Assembly (NCBI RefSeq): GCF_027694345.1
Contig: NZ_JAQEVU010000003.1
Coordinates: 186,001 to 250,000, forward strand
Direction of reading: 5' to 3'
Length of the DNA: 64,000 nt
Source: Varibaculum timonense_A
Lineage (GTDB): Bacteria > Actinomycetota > Actinomycetes > Actinomycetales > Actinomycetaceae
Under the pieces are notes generated by a model that was not told where the DNA came from, did not search any database, and worked only from the letters and a program-made list of their open reading frames with translations. Of the stretch, positions 34,212 to 43,293 are shown piece by piece (positions within the stretch are counted from its first letter, which is position 1; every line of letters begins with the position of its first letter). The translations under genes and the position numbers were made by a program.

Positions 34212-34253
34212 TAATCCCGAGGTTGCAGGTTCGATTCCTGTCGGGGGCGCCAA
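34212..34253 (+). repeat. attR core
   Basis: Exact 42-bp copy of 16947-16988, followed by host DNA. The base before it is G (34211) where the host tRNA has C (16946); this single difference decides whether the repressor-like frame stops or continues. Confidence 0.95.
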
Positions 34254-34261
34254 GTGTAACC

Positions 34262-34282
34262 CAGGTAAACCGGTTTTACCTG
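34262..34282 (+). terminator. possible tRNA-Arg transcript terminator displaced by the prophage
   Basis: An 8-bp stem (34262-34269 with 34275-34282) begins 8 bp after attR. Before integration it would have followed the tRNA-Arg gene directly. The downstream T tract is poor, so termination is uncertain. Confidence 0.4.
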
Positions 34283-34407
34283 CCAGTATTCCCAATACCC
34301 CCTCCCCGACAGCTTTAGTAACTACGCCCTGACAGCTTTCGCTAGTTTCGATCACCAATCTTTAGACTACGTACAGCTGCGCGTCCTTAAGAACCGGATT
34401 GTTAGCC

Positions 34408-35034
34408 CTACGCCCCCAAGCCTTGCGCCAAAACCTCTTTCGCGACCTCTTGACATTCTTCGCTGGACGGGCCTTCTCCGGGCGACCAAAGTGCTTTGCG
34501 GTAGTAACGCAGTTCCTGGATAGATTCACGAATGTCGGCGAGGGCGCGGTGCCCCCCATGCTTTTCCGGTGCGTTATAAAAGGCGCGCGGATACCAACGT
34601 TTGGCCAGTTCTTTTACCGAAGAAACATCCACTAGCCGGTAATGCAGGTGTGAGATTACCTGTGGCATTTCCTTTTCCAGGAACTGTTTATCAGTACCTA
34701 CCGAATTTCCCGCCAGCAGAGCCTGCCCCTTACCGGGAACGAAACGTTTAATGTAGTCCAAAACCTGTTTTTCGGCCTCCGCCAAATCGAGCGCCACCGC
34801 AGTTTCCAATTCCGCTAACAAACCGGACTTAGTGTGCATCTCGCGCACAAAATCCCCCATATGATCTAAGGCCTCCGCCCTAGGTTTAATCAGCAAATCG
34901 ATTCCCTCATCCACGATATTGGTCTGTCCATCGGTGATAATCACTGCCACTTCTAGTAGGCAATCTTTCTCTAAATCCAGACCGGTCATTTCGCAGTCAA
35001 TCCACACGAGCGGTTCTTTCAAGTTATTACTCAT
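34408..35034 (-). CDS. orn: oligoribonuclease
   Basis: 208 residues of the DEDDh 3'-5' exonuclease family. WIDCEMTGLD holds the first Asp and Glu, and HRALADIRESIQELRYY the last His/Asp block. It degrades 2-4-nt RNA to mononucleotides. The C-terminal tail SSEECQEVAKEVLAQGLGA is extra but short. Confidence 0.95.
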   Translation of the reverse strand: MSNNLKEPLVWIDCEMTGLDLEKDCLLEVAVIITDGQTNIVDEGIDLLIKPRAEALDHMGDFVREMHTKSGLLAELETAVALDLAEAEKQVLDYIKRFVPGKGQALLAGNSVGTDKQFLEKEMPQVISHLHYRLVDVSSVKELAKRWYPRAFYNAPEKHGGHRALADIRESIQELRYYRKALWSPGEGPSSEECQEVAKEVLAQGLGA

Positions 35035-35138
35035 ACCTTTACCCTAATCCAAACTTGCCTCAGTGCCAGATAGCGAAAGCCCGCGCAGCTTGGTTCATAA
35101 TCCCGATAGGTTATGAAATATCGATTATGGGAGGAATG

Positions 35139-36386
35139 ATGAATACTGTTAGCGCTAAAGATATCGAGGTGGCTGCCGGGGTATTAGCCAAGGTAGCGAG
35201 CAAAACTCCGCTACAAAAAAGTGAGCGTCTAAGCTCCGAAGTGGGCAGACCGGTTTATCTTAAGCGCGAAGATTTGCAGATTTGCCGTTCTTTTAAAGTG
35301 CGCGGCGCCTATGTGCGTATGGCAGCTATGGATGAGGACGAACGCAAAGCCGGGGTGGTGTGCGCTTCGGCGGGTAACCACGCCCAGGGAGTTGCCTATG
35401 CCTGTTCTAAATTAGGGATTAAGGGAACTATTTTCTTGCCGGCCTCTACCCCTAGGCAAAAACGTAAACGGATCGCCACTATTGGGGGCAAATGGGTGGA
35501 GCCGGTGATCGTGGCCGGGGATTTTGATGAAGCTAACCGGGTGGCAGCGGCAGCCGCTAAAGAGGGGGGCAAAGTATATGTACACCCATATGACGACCCC
35601 TACACTATAGCCGGTCAAGGCAGTATTGCAGTGGATTTAGATTCTCAGCTGCCAGCTGATACCGATATGGTTTTAATTCCGGTGGGAGGTGGCGGTTTAA
35701 TCGCCGGAATGGCGACTTGGCTCAAAGCCCACCGCCCTGGAATCCGGATTGTGGGGGTGGAATCTGCCGGCGCGGCCTCGATGAAAGCAGCCCTTCAGGC
35801 AGGGAATCCGGTTTCCCTAGATCGGGTAGATTCTTTCGTAGATGGCACCGCCGTGGGCAGAGCTGGAGATTTGACCTATCAGATTGTGCGGGAACTGGTG
35901 GATGATATTGTGGTGGTTCCCGAGGGCGCAGTTTGTACCGAGATGCTTGACCTTTATCATTCCGAGGGCGTTATTGCGGAACCAGCCGGGGCGCTCGCGT
36001 CGGCAGCGGCACGCAACTTTTTACCCCAAATCCCTAATGGTTCGGTCATTTGCCTGGTTTCTGGCGGCAATAATGACCTGTCACGTTACGCGGAAGTAAC
36101 GGAGCGTTCTGGACGTTACGAAGGTTTACGCCACTATTTCCTGGTTACTTTTAATCAGGAGCCGGGGGCTTTGCGCTCATTCCTAAATGACGTGCTCAGC
36201 GACGGTGAGGATATTATTTATTTCCAGTACACCAAGAAGAATAATCGGGATACCGGTCCGGCGCTAGTAGGGATTGAGCTACCGGATTCAACAGATATTA
36301 AAGGACTGCGCAGACGGATGGCTGCTTCTCCCCTGCAAGTACAAGAAATCGATCCGTCTTCGCAAATCTTTAAGATTTTGGTCTAG
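35139..36386 (+). CDS. ilvA: threonine ammonia-lyase (threonine dehydratase)
   Basis: About 416 residues from the second of two ATG codons (35136, 35139); GGGAGG at 35129-35134 fits the latter. PLP-binding Lys lies in SFKVRGAYVRM, CASAGNHAQGVA and PVGGGGLIAG bind cofactor and phosphate, and a C-terminal ACT-like regulatory domain (GLRHYFLVTFNQEPGALRSFL) follows. It converts threonine to 2-oxobutanoate for isoleucine. This is the short, single-ACT form known in Corynebacterium. The frame is open back to 35055 but lacks a better start. Confidence 0.95.
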   Translation: MNTVSAKDIEVAAGVLAKVASKTPLQKSERLSSEVGRPVYLKREDLQICRSFKVRGAYVRMAAMDEDERKAGVVCASAGNHAQGVAYACSKLGIKGTIFLPASTPRQKRKRIATIGGKWVEPVIVAGDFDEANRVAAAAAKEGGKVYVHPYDDPYTIAGQGSIAVDLDSQLPADTDMVLIPVGGGGLIAGMATWLKAHRPGIRIVGVESAGAASMKAALQAGNPVSLDRVDSFVDGTAVGRAGDLTYQIVRELVDDIVVVPEGAVCTEMLDLYHSEGVIAEPAGALASAAARNFLPQIPNGSVICLVSGGNNDLSRYAEVTERSGRYEGLRHYFLVTFNQEPGALRSFLNDVLSDGEDIIYFQYTKKNNRDTGPALVGIELPDSTDIKGLRRRMAASPLQVQEIDPSSQIFKILV

Positions 36387-36505
36387 ATTTCTTGGGGCTG
36401 ACTCCCCTACTCTATTAGCCCATTTCTGCCCTGGTTTTGGGATTTAGCTAAATCTTTGGGCTGATTATTTGGGTACTAATCCAATACTATTGCGCCATTA
36501 CCTAT

Positions 36506-36549
36506 AGTTTTGGGGCTGCGCTAAGCGATTTTAGCGCAGCCCCAAAACT
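36506..36549. terminator. bidirectional terminator between ilvA and UPF0182 genes
   Basis: A perfect 19-bp stem (36506-36524 with 36531-36549) with a 6-nt loop. The GC-rich inner stem is flanked by A and T runs on both sides, so it can act on both strands. It serves the converging ilvA and UPF0182 genes. Confidence 0.92.
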
Positions 36550-36567
36550 TTGCCCTTAACTATTCAA

Positions 36568-39500
36568 CTATTTCATGGTTTTTGCACCCTCTTCTTGAGC
36601 TGCTACTGCCCGAGAAATAGCTTCGTCAAGAGATTTTTGTGCTTGCCCATATTTTGCCCAATCGCCAGCTTTCATAGCGGTATTAGCTTCCGCCATCGCT
36701 TTCTTGGCATCTTGCAAAGCGGTATTGAGCTTTTCTTGAGCACTGGGTGCTTTGGTAGCCGCCGGCGTTTCCTTCCCTTTAGCTGCCGGGGCGTTCTTGT
36801 TGCCGTCATTGGAGGCAGTAACCGCCCCAGAGTTTCCGCCAAATACCTGATCTAGAGCGTCTTTGAGAGTAGGCGCGAATCCGACCTTATCACCAAAGCC
36901 AACCAGTACGCTCCTGAGCTGCGGATACTGGGTAGTACCGGTGGATTGAACATAGACCGGTTGCACATAAAGCAGACCGCCCCCTACTGGCAAAGTCAGC
37001 AGGTTTCCGCGGATAACCCTAGAGCCTTGCTGGTCTTGCAGATTCAGCTCCCGGTTTACCTCGGGGTCAGAGTTGAAAGTATTTTGCACCTGCCCCGGAC
37101 CGGGAACCGTGGTATCAGAGGGCAAAGCCAAAAGTCGCATCTTGCCGTATCCTTCGCGCACTTTACCTTTCTGATTACCGGTTTCCGAATCTACGGCCAA
37201 GAAGCCAGCCATGGCTGCGCGCCGACCTTCACCACCGGGAATAAACACTGAGGTTAATGAAAATTCGGCACTACCCTGATCGGTGTTCTTACCGGTAGGC
37301 ATTTTCATCGTCAAATAATAGGGTGGCTGTAGCTTGCCTGACCCGGCTAATTCTCGGGACGTAGCCGTAGGATCTTCAGAAAGTTTCCACTGGTCACCAC
37401 CGGTATAAAACTCCGAAGGATTGGTGACGTGGTAGTTAGCCAATAGGGAGCGTTGCACCTTGAAATAATCTTCCGGGTAGCGCAGGTGGCTCATTAAATC
37501 GCCACTGATTTCCGAAAGTGGTTTTACCTGTCCAGGATAGATTTTCTGCCAGGCTTTCAGAATCGGATCTTCTTTATCCCACTGGTACAGCTGCACTGAA
37601 CCGTCGTAGGCGTCAACTACGGCTTTAACCGAGTTGCGCATATAGTTCACATTATTTTGGGTAGCGAACTGCATGGTCTTAGCCGTAGCCGTATCGGCAG
37701 TCGCGTCGTTAAGGTTTATGTGCTGTGAATACGGATAAGAATCAGTGGTGGTGTAGGCATCAACAATCCACACCAAGCGTTTCTTCGCGCCCTGCTTGTC
37801 ATCCATATTGACGATTGCGGGATAGGCACGAGAATCCAAGGTGAGATAGGGAGCCACTTTCGCTACCCGCTTAGCTGGATCGCGGTCATAGAGAATCTGG
37901 GATTCGCTGTTTATCTGGTCAGAGAAGAACAAATCGGTGGAACGGAACTTTAGGGCATAGAGCACTTTGTTAAAGAAGTTTCCAACTTTCGGACCGCCGT
38001 CACCATCAAAAGTGGTGTAAACCTGTTTATTGTTCTTTGCATCCTGATAGTCCAGTTCTTTAGGCTCTGCCCCTTTAGGTGCGCCCACAATCGAATACTG
38101 CGGAGAAGCCTTAGAGAAGTAGATACGCTTCTCGTAGTCTCCGATTTCTCCAGATTCTTTATCGGACAGGGAAGATTCCCAATATGAAGGTAGCCCCTCG
38201 GAAGTCACCTGGTTACCGTAGGCGGCAACTACCCCGAAACCGTGGGTATAAACCGTGTGGTCATTGACCCAGTTACGTTGGGAACTGGCTAAACCTGACA
38301 GGTTAATGTCACGTACCGCAATCACGGTATCACGTTTTTCAGTTCCTCCATTTTTATCCGGGAAATTATAGCGATCAACCGCGAATTGATCCGGGAAAGA
38401 ATAGTAAGGACGAGACTGTTTCATCTGCCGTACCGCTGGAGAAATAATCTCGGGGTCAAGTAGGCGAATCTGCTGGGTAGAGTCCGCGTCCTTACGCAGC
38501 TGATTGGCGCTGGTTTCATTAGTTACCTGGTCATAGGAAATCAGATCTAAATCTTTCATCCCGAAGGCATCCAAAGTGGCTTTAATATTCCGGTCAATAT
38601 ATTGACTCTCTAATTCCCGCTCGTTAGGACGTACCCGGAACTGCTGGATAATGAACGGGTATCCCACCCCGATTACCAAAGCCGATACTACGGTCACTGC
38701 AATCCCTGCTGCCGGTAGATACCAGCCCCCCCTAAAGGCGGCGAACACAAACAATGCCGCCACAATCAAAGCGATAACCGCCAAAATCGTGCGAGCCGGA
38801 ATAATCGCGTGTACATCGGTGTACATAGCCCCATCGGTAGGTGAATTTTGCCCATAAACCATAGTCCAGCGGTCAATGAAATAGGTTACCCCCACCATCA
38901 CTGAAGAAATTGCCAGCAATATTCCCATATGAATCCGGGCTGGTTTACTGGCTTTGGCTTTAGGGCTAATCCTCATTGAACCTAGCAGATAATAGGCGAT
39001 TAAACAGGCAACCAAAGATATCCCTAGCAGGGTCAATAAGAAAGTAACAATCAGGTCGATTAAGGGCAGACGGAAAACGAAGAACGAAACATCAAAACCG
39101 AATTGGGAATCCTTTTTACCAAATGATCCCCCGGTAAAAGCGACTAATATCTGTCGCCAATTGGTAGACATTCCCACTGCCAAGAACGCAGCGATTACTG
39201 CGGGAATACCGAAGAAGATTAAACGGTTATGCCGGGTAATCTCTGAACGGTAGGAGCGCATTGAGGAAGCTACAGTTCCCATTTCTGGACGGTTACGATA
39301 GGCAATACGCAAATTGACTGCCAAAATCACCCAGGCCAGGACGAACGCAACTATAAACATTCCTCCGGCAGCTACCCATTGGGTCAGTAATACTCGCAAA
39401 TACCCGGTTTGCCGATACCAGAGAATCTCGGTCCAGACTGTTGAAGCCACTAGCAGCACCCCCACCAGCGCTACTATTACGCCAATAGCGATAGTGAGCG

Positions 39501-39678
39501 GTCCGGGTTTTTTAAACTTTATTTTCGGCAAGGGTTCGCCCTTGCTATTTGAAGAGCCCCCGGAGCCAGATTGGCTATTGCCACCGCCTCGACCTGACCC
39601 AAATCCCCCGGGAAAACCAGGGAAACCCCCGCCTTTCCCGCCACCAAAACCAAGATTTCCAAATAAATCGTTACTCAC
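36568..39678 (-). CDS. UPF0182-family integral membrane protein
   Basis: 1036 residues. A Gly/Phe-rich disordered start (1-45) is followed by about seven membrane helices (50-345; the first is LTIAIGVIVALVGVLLVASTV). A large extracytoplasmic domain follows with SYPYSQHINLND and HLRYPEDYFKVQRSLLANYHV, and then an Ala/Lys-rich coiled C-terminus. The family is conserved in Actinobacteria and cyanobacteria; its function is not known to me. Confidence 0.95.
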   Translation of the reverse strand: MSNDLFGNLGFGGGKGGGFPGFPGGFGSGRGGGNSQSGSGGSSNSKGEPLPKIKFKKPGPLTIAIGVIVALVGVLLVASTVWTEILWYRQTGYLRVLLTQWVAAGGMFIVAFVLAWVILAVNLRIAYRNRPEMGTVASSMRSYRSEITRHNRLIFFGIPAVIAAFLAVGMSTNWRQILVAFTGGSFGKKDSQFGFDVSFFVFRLPLIDLIVTFLLTLLGISLVACLIAYYLLGSMRISPKAKASKPARIHMGILLAISSVMVGVTYFIDRWTMVYGQNSPTDGAMYTDVHAIIPARTILAVIALIVAALFVFAAFRGGWYLPAAGIAVTVVSALVIGVGYPFIIQQFRVRPNERELESQYIDRNIKATLDAFGMKDLDLISYDQVTNETSANQLRKDADSTQQIRLLDPEIISPAVRQMKQSRPYYSFPDQFAVDRYNFPDKNGGTEKRDTVIAVRDINLSGLASSQRNWVNDHTVYTHGFGVVAAYGNQVTSEGLPSYWESSLSDKESGEIGDYEKRIYFSKASPQYSIVGAPKGAEPKELDYQDAKNNKQVYTTFDGDGGPKVGNFFNKVLYALKFRSTDLFFSDQINSESQILYDRDPAKRVAKVAPYLTLDSRAYPAIVNMDDKQGAKKRLVWIVDAYTTTDSYPYSQHINLNDATADTATAKTMQFATQNNVNYMRNSVKAVVDAYDGSVQLYQWDKEDPILKAWQKIYPGQVKPLSEISGDLMSHLRYPEDYFKVQRSLLANYHVTNPSEFYTGGDQWKLSEDPTATSRELAGSGKLQPPYYLTMKMPTGKNTDQGSAEFSLTSVFIPGGEGRRAAMAGFLAVDSETGNQKGKVREGYGKMRLLALPSDTTVPGPGQVQNTFNSDPEVNRELNLQDQQGSRVIRGNLLTLPVGGGLLYVQPVYVQSTGTTQYPQLRSVLVGFGDKVGFAPTLKDALDQVFGGNSGAVTASNDGNKNAPAAKGKETPAATKAPSAQEKLNTALQDAKKAMAEANTAMKAGDWAKYGQAQKSLDEAISRAVAAQEEGAKTMK

Positions 39679-39796
39679 GAGCCCCTCCGGGTTCTAGTCA
39701 ATATCTGCCTTACCGTATTCTTTCATGTTTAAGAGTTTTACTCACGCTGGCTAACTAAAGTAGCCGCGCCCCTTACAAAAATGGCAACATTACCTC

Positions 39797-40393
39797 ATGG
39801 CTACTTCACCGGATTTGTCTTCTGCGCAGCTATCTTTGCGCTTAGCGGTTTCCTCTTTAGAAAAAGATATTGCCAGTCTAGGCTGGGATAGACCTCCTAG
39901 CTTATTCGCCCTGGTTTACACCAAGTCAATTTTTCCGCAATTAGAAGCAGAGATGGATTCTAAGCAAGCTGAACAGCTGCGCGGCGCGCTGACGGAGAAT
40001 CCGCTACATTTGACGGCAGTTTTACAAGACCATCTTCCCTCGGCAGATTTAATGCAAACTTTAGGGCATCTAGTCTTTGGCGAGGACGTGGCGGGAGTGG
40101 CAGTCGCGATGGAACGTTTTTTGGTTTCTCCCCAAGCCGATACCGAAGCGCCTGAAGACCCGAAGGAACGGGAGCAGTTCTTACTGTCTCACCCCTCTCG
40201 TCAAGACGTGCGGATTGTAGCCGCCGCTACCCGTGACGGAAATACCTGGTGCGCTTCTAGGGCACGCAGCGAAGATAGCGATGATATGGTGGCGCACGGT
40301 GAAAGCATTGTCCCCGAACTTTTAGCGGTTCTGAAAGCTATGTTGGTTAGTGATGATGAGCTTCGTGAGCTAGCTACTTCTGGGGACAGCTAG
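39797..40393 (+). CDS. PPA1309-family protein
   Basis: 198 residues. LGWDRPPSLFALVYT and QDVRIVAAATRDGNTWCASRARSEDSD are the conserved parts of this actinobacterial family of unknown function. It is divergent from UPF0182 and overlaps the 3' end of the convergent Lon-like protease gene by 20 bp. Confidence 0.88.
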   Translation: MATSPDLSSAQLSLRLAVSSLEKDIASLGWDRPPSLFALVYTKSIFPQLEAEMDSKQAEQLRGALTENPLHLTAVLQDHLPSADLMQTLGHLVFGEDVAGVAVAMERFLVSPQADTEAPEDPKEREQFLLSHPSRQDVRIVAAATRDGNTWCASRARSEDSDDMVAHGESIVPELLAVLKAMLVSDDELRELATSGDS

Positions 40394-41465
40394 GCAAATT
40401 ACTAACCTTATTGGACGCGATTTGCTCACTAACCTCCCGTGCCTGATGCAGATTTTGTACCGGCACAGCCTGGATTCCCTTAATGGGTTTCACTTCCGAA
40501 CAATTTGCTTTAGGCAGCAGGAACCAGCGAGCACCATCGTTTTTCGCACCAGCCATTTTTTGGGGAACCCCAGATATTGCCAAAACCTCACCACCATAGG
40601 AAATAGCGCCAGTTCCAGCGATATTTTTTCCTCCGGTTAAAGATGTGGGCGTGAGAGAATCGATTATCCCGAGGGCGAACATGGTTCCCGCAGATGGTCC
40701 TCCCACTTCCTGTAAGGCGATTTGAATATCTATCGGTAGCTTTGCTTGGGTATCAAGATATACTCCCAACTGCGAGCCCCGGCGCCCATCGGCAGGTTTA
40801 CGGGTTTTCCCGCTAACCGATAGAGTCTTGCCCGCGCGCTGCACCTTAAAGCTTAGGGAGCTATCGGCAGGTGCCTCCTCCAAAACATCAAAAAGAGAGT
40901 TAGCGAAACTTAAGACCTGGGTTTTTCCCTTAAAAGTAACTTCTTCTAAGATGTCGTTTTCTTTGAGTTTATCTGCAAAATCAGAGTCTTGCGCCACTCC
41001 GGTTACTCGGAATTTTGCTGTCACTTTATATCCAAGTTCACTCAGGGCTGCGACTTTCGCACTCATTTGAGAGTCTTCCATCTGCGCTTTGGATACCTGT
41101 TCAATCTCTTTTTGGGTTACCCCTTCGGGATAGACCTCAGATTCAGGTAGAACCGCACTTGAGGGTTTAAATTTGGCAAGTAGAACTTCTGCATAGGTGA
41201 CATGAGTTCCCGGTCCTCCCCGCATTGATACCGTCACCATCCGAAGCTCACCGCTAGTGGGATAAGTTTTTGCCCCTTTAATTTTAATAATCTCCCCATG
41301 GTTGGATTGGGAACGTAAAACGTTAAAGGTCGGACCGGGAGATTCGATTATAAAAGGAGCGCGGAGCGCAAAACCTACCACCATGAAACCGATAACTGAC
41401 AGCACCATCATGGCTTTACCTATCCGTCCTTGGCGGAGAGATTTTGCGGATCGATCCCGTTTCAT
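40374..41465 (-). CDS. YlbL-type PDZ/Lon-like serine protease
   Basis: 363 residues. One N-terminal membrane helix (about 18-38), then a PDZ domain (about 140-215) and a Lon-type catalytic domain with Ser in GGPSAGTMFALGI and Lys in PQKMAGAKNDGA. The active site faces outside the membrane. These proteins act in cell-envelope quality control; the specific target here is unknown. Confidence 0.92.
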   Translation of the reverse strand: MKRDRSAKSLRQGRIGKAMMVLSVIGFMVVGFALRAPFIIESPGPTFNVLRSQSNHGEIIKIKGAKTYPTSGELRMVTVSMRGGPGTHVTYAEVLLAKFKPSSAVLPESEVYPEGVTQKEIEQVSKAQMEDSQMSAKVAALSELGYKVTAKFRVTGVAQDSDFADKLKENDILEEVTFKGKTQVLSFANSLFDVLEEAPADSSLSFKVQRAGKTLSVSGKTRKPADGRRGSQLGVYLDTQAKLPIDIQIALQEVGGPSAGTMFALGIIDSLTPTSLTGGKNIAGTGAISYGGEVLAISGVPQKMAGAKNDGARWFLLPKANCSEVKPIKGIQAVPVQNLHQAREVSEQIASNKVSNLPSCPQK

Positions 41466-41591
41466 CTGTTCTCCTTTATAAAGTCCTATTTTGCGCTCCG
41501 CCTAAGGCGAAACCGGCTCAGCTACCTAGTAGTGCGCCCTCAATACCGCTACTCTTAAAGACAGTAGTCTATTTTCACGGGGGGTGCGCAC

Positions 41592-43220
41592 TTGAAAGAG
41601 CAGAACGGCGACGAGCAACGCCCTGAATGGTTCAAAGTGCTAAAACAAATGCTGGGGGAAGAAGCAGCCGAGGACGCCTACCGTCAGTTGCAAGCGCAAG
41701 GACTTGACCCCGAAAAGCTCAGTGGGGGCGCAATGCCGCTGCCTTTCGGGGCTTCCGGCTCCCTTTTTTCCAGTCAGCTAAAACAGTTTTTTACCCCTTC
41801 CGAGGACGCGGTTAATTGGCAAGCTGCTACCGAGGTTGCTTCCTCGCGGCTACCGCAATCTGCACCTACCAGTGCCGCCCAGGCGCAAAAGATTCGCAAT
41901 CAGCTAGCAGTTGCCGACCTGTGGCTTGACGCGGTTACTACTTTGACTCCTACCGGCAGTGACCGGGTGGCGTGGACACCTCGGGAATGGATTAACGCTA
42001 CCCTACCCGCCTGGCAGCGCCTGAGTGAACCGGTGATTGCTAACGTGGTGCGAGCTTTTACTGAGGCTATTGCCCAGCAGTTTGACCGGCAAGGAATAGA
42101 CCGCGAAGAGATGAAAGCCTCGGCAGCAATCCCGGGGATTGGCCAGATTCTAGGCCCAATGGATCCGGATGCATTACTAAAGAACTTGGCTGCGGGATTG
42201 TTTGCTGTCCAGATTGGTCAAGCTATGGGGCAGATTGCCCAAGAGGCTTTTGGCTCAACCGATATCGGCATCCCCCTGGCTAAAGAACGAATTATGGGGC
42301 TAGTTCCGGTTAATATACAGCAGTTTTCAAATGACTTAGATATTAGTGATGAAGAAATTGGACAGTATATTGCGGTTAGGGAGGCGGCTCATGCCCGACT
42401 TTTCCATTCTGTCCCCTGGTTGCGTCATAAGCTATCCCAGCTGATTTCCCGGTATGCACAAGAGATACGGATTGACCCGGAGGCTATTGATAGGTCGGTT
42501 AGGGATTTGCAAGATCGTCTGCAAGAGCAGCTGGGCGATACCCAAGGCGCTATTGGTTTGCCCATTGGAGGGATTAATCCCGCCGGTTTTAGCTCTACCC
42601 TGCCCGCCGATATTTTTGCGGCGGAAGAGACGGAGCGGCAGCGTCAAGCTATGGAGGATTTGCAGACCCTACTGGCGTTGATTGAGGGATGGGTGGATGA
42701 GGTTTCTACCAGAGCCTGTATGCCGAACCTGGAACATGTGATACAGCTAAGAGAGCTTATGCGCCGGCGTAGAGCCACCACTTCCCCTATCGAAACCGTA
42801 TTGAAACCTCTGATAGGGATGGAGTTACGCCCCAAGTATTCACGTCAAGCAGCAAATCTTTGGGCGCTTTTACTCACCCAGCGGGGAATGAAAGAACGAG
42901 ATCAGCTTTGGTCTCATCCGGATATGATTCCCACTTTGGAAGATTTGACTGACCCGGAAAATTTTGTGAATAAAAGCGACAAAGAATCAGAAAAAGACCA
43001 AGTTGATCAGGATTTAGATTCTCTGCTTTCCGGTACTTTGGGTTGGGCGCAAGGATTGACCCCGCAAGTGGACTCGCAGGGAGACCAGTTAGTGGGATTT
43101 TCTCCTAAGGACGGGCCGACTGATAATACGCAAAGTTCTGTTGAGGACGATTGGGGTAAATCAAATGGAGACTACGGCTTGGGTGGAAACGATTTACCAC
43201 CCGACACTCCCGGTAAATAG
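41592..43220 (+). CDS. DUF2342 zincin-like (F420-associated family) hydrolase
   Basis: 542 residues from TTG 41592, after a GGGGGG stretch. The core (about 150-440) includes GIPLAKERIMGLVP and REAAHARLFHSVPWLRHKL, where EAAH replaces HExxH in the presumed metal site. The last 80 residues are acidic and Gly/Ser-rich. In other Actinobacteria this family lies next to the Lon-like/UPF0182 genes, as here. Catalytic activity is not established. Confidence 0.88.
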   Translation: MKEQNGDEQRPEWFKVLKQMLGEEAAEDAYRQLQAQGLDPEKLSGGAMPLPFGASGSLFSSQLKQFFTPSEDAVNWQAATEVASSRLPQSAPTSAAQAQKIRNQLAVADLWLDAVTTLTPTGSDRVAWTPREWINATLPAWQRLSEPVIANVVRAFTEAIAQQFDRQGIDREEMKASAAIPGIGQILGPMDPDALLKNLAAGLFAVQIGQAMGQIAQEAFGSTDIGIPLAKERIMGLVPVNIQQFSNDLDISDEEIGQYIAVREAAHARLFHSVPWLRHKLSQLISRYAQEIRIDPEAIDRSVRDLQDRLQEQLGDTQGAIGLPIGGINPAGFSSTLPADIFAAEETERQRQAMEDLQTLLALIEGWVDEVSTRACMPNLEHVIQLRELMRRRRATTSPIETVLKPLIGMELRPKYSRQAANLWALLLTQRGMKERDQLWSHPDMIPTLEDLTDPENFVNKSDKESEKDQVDQDLDSLLSGTLGWAQGLTPQVDSQGDQLVGFSPKDGPTDNTQSSVEDDWGKSNGDYGLGGNDLPPDTPGK

Positions 43221-43234
43221 AGTTTAAATAATAG

Positions 43235-43243
43235 TTATCCACA
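43235..43243 (+). promoter_or_regulatory. single perfect DnaA box
   Basis: TTATCCACA matches the DnaA box consensus TTATNCACA exactly. It lies alone in the 73-bp gap between the DUF2342 and ThiF-like genes. A single 9-mer can occur by chance; DnaA-mediated regulation is only a possibility. Confidence 0.35.
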
Positions 43244-43293
43244 GATTTAAAGTTGCTCTAGCCTCGCAGTTTCAATCTTGAAATGCTTAAGCC

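Larger units (their letters stand above)
16947..34253. mobile_element. integrated siphovirus-type prophage, about 17.3 kb
   Basis: It is bounded by a 42-bp direct repeat of the tRNA-Arg 3' half and carries a full set of modules: immunity (rep, cro), a small early region, HNH endonuclease, terminases, portal, protease-capsid, tail, endolysin, holin and tyrosine integrase. No frame breaks were found in structural genes, so it looks intact. At about 17.3 kb it is very small for a complete tailed phage. Almost no DNA-replication genes are present. Confidence 0.95.

Noticed and set aside
34199..34260. A second tRNA gene at attR
   Set aside because: Only the 3' half is present and the upstream part is phage DNA; it is the att duplicate, not a tRNA.
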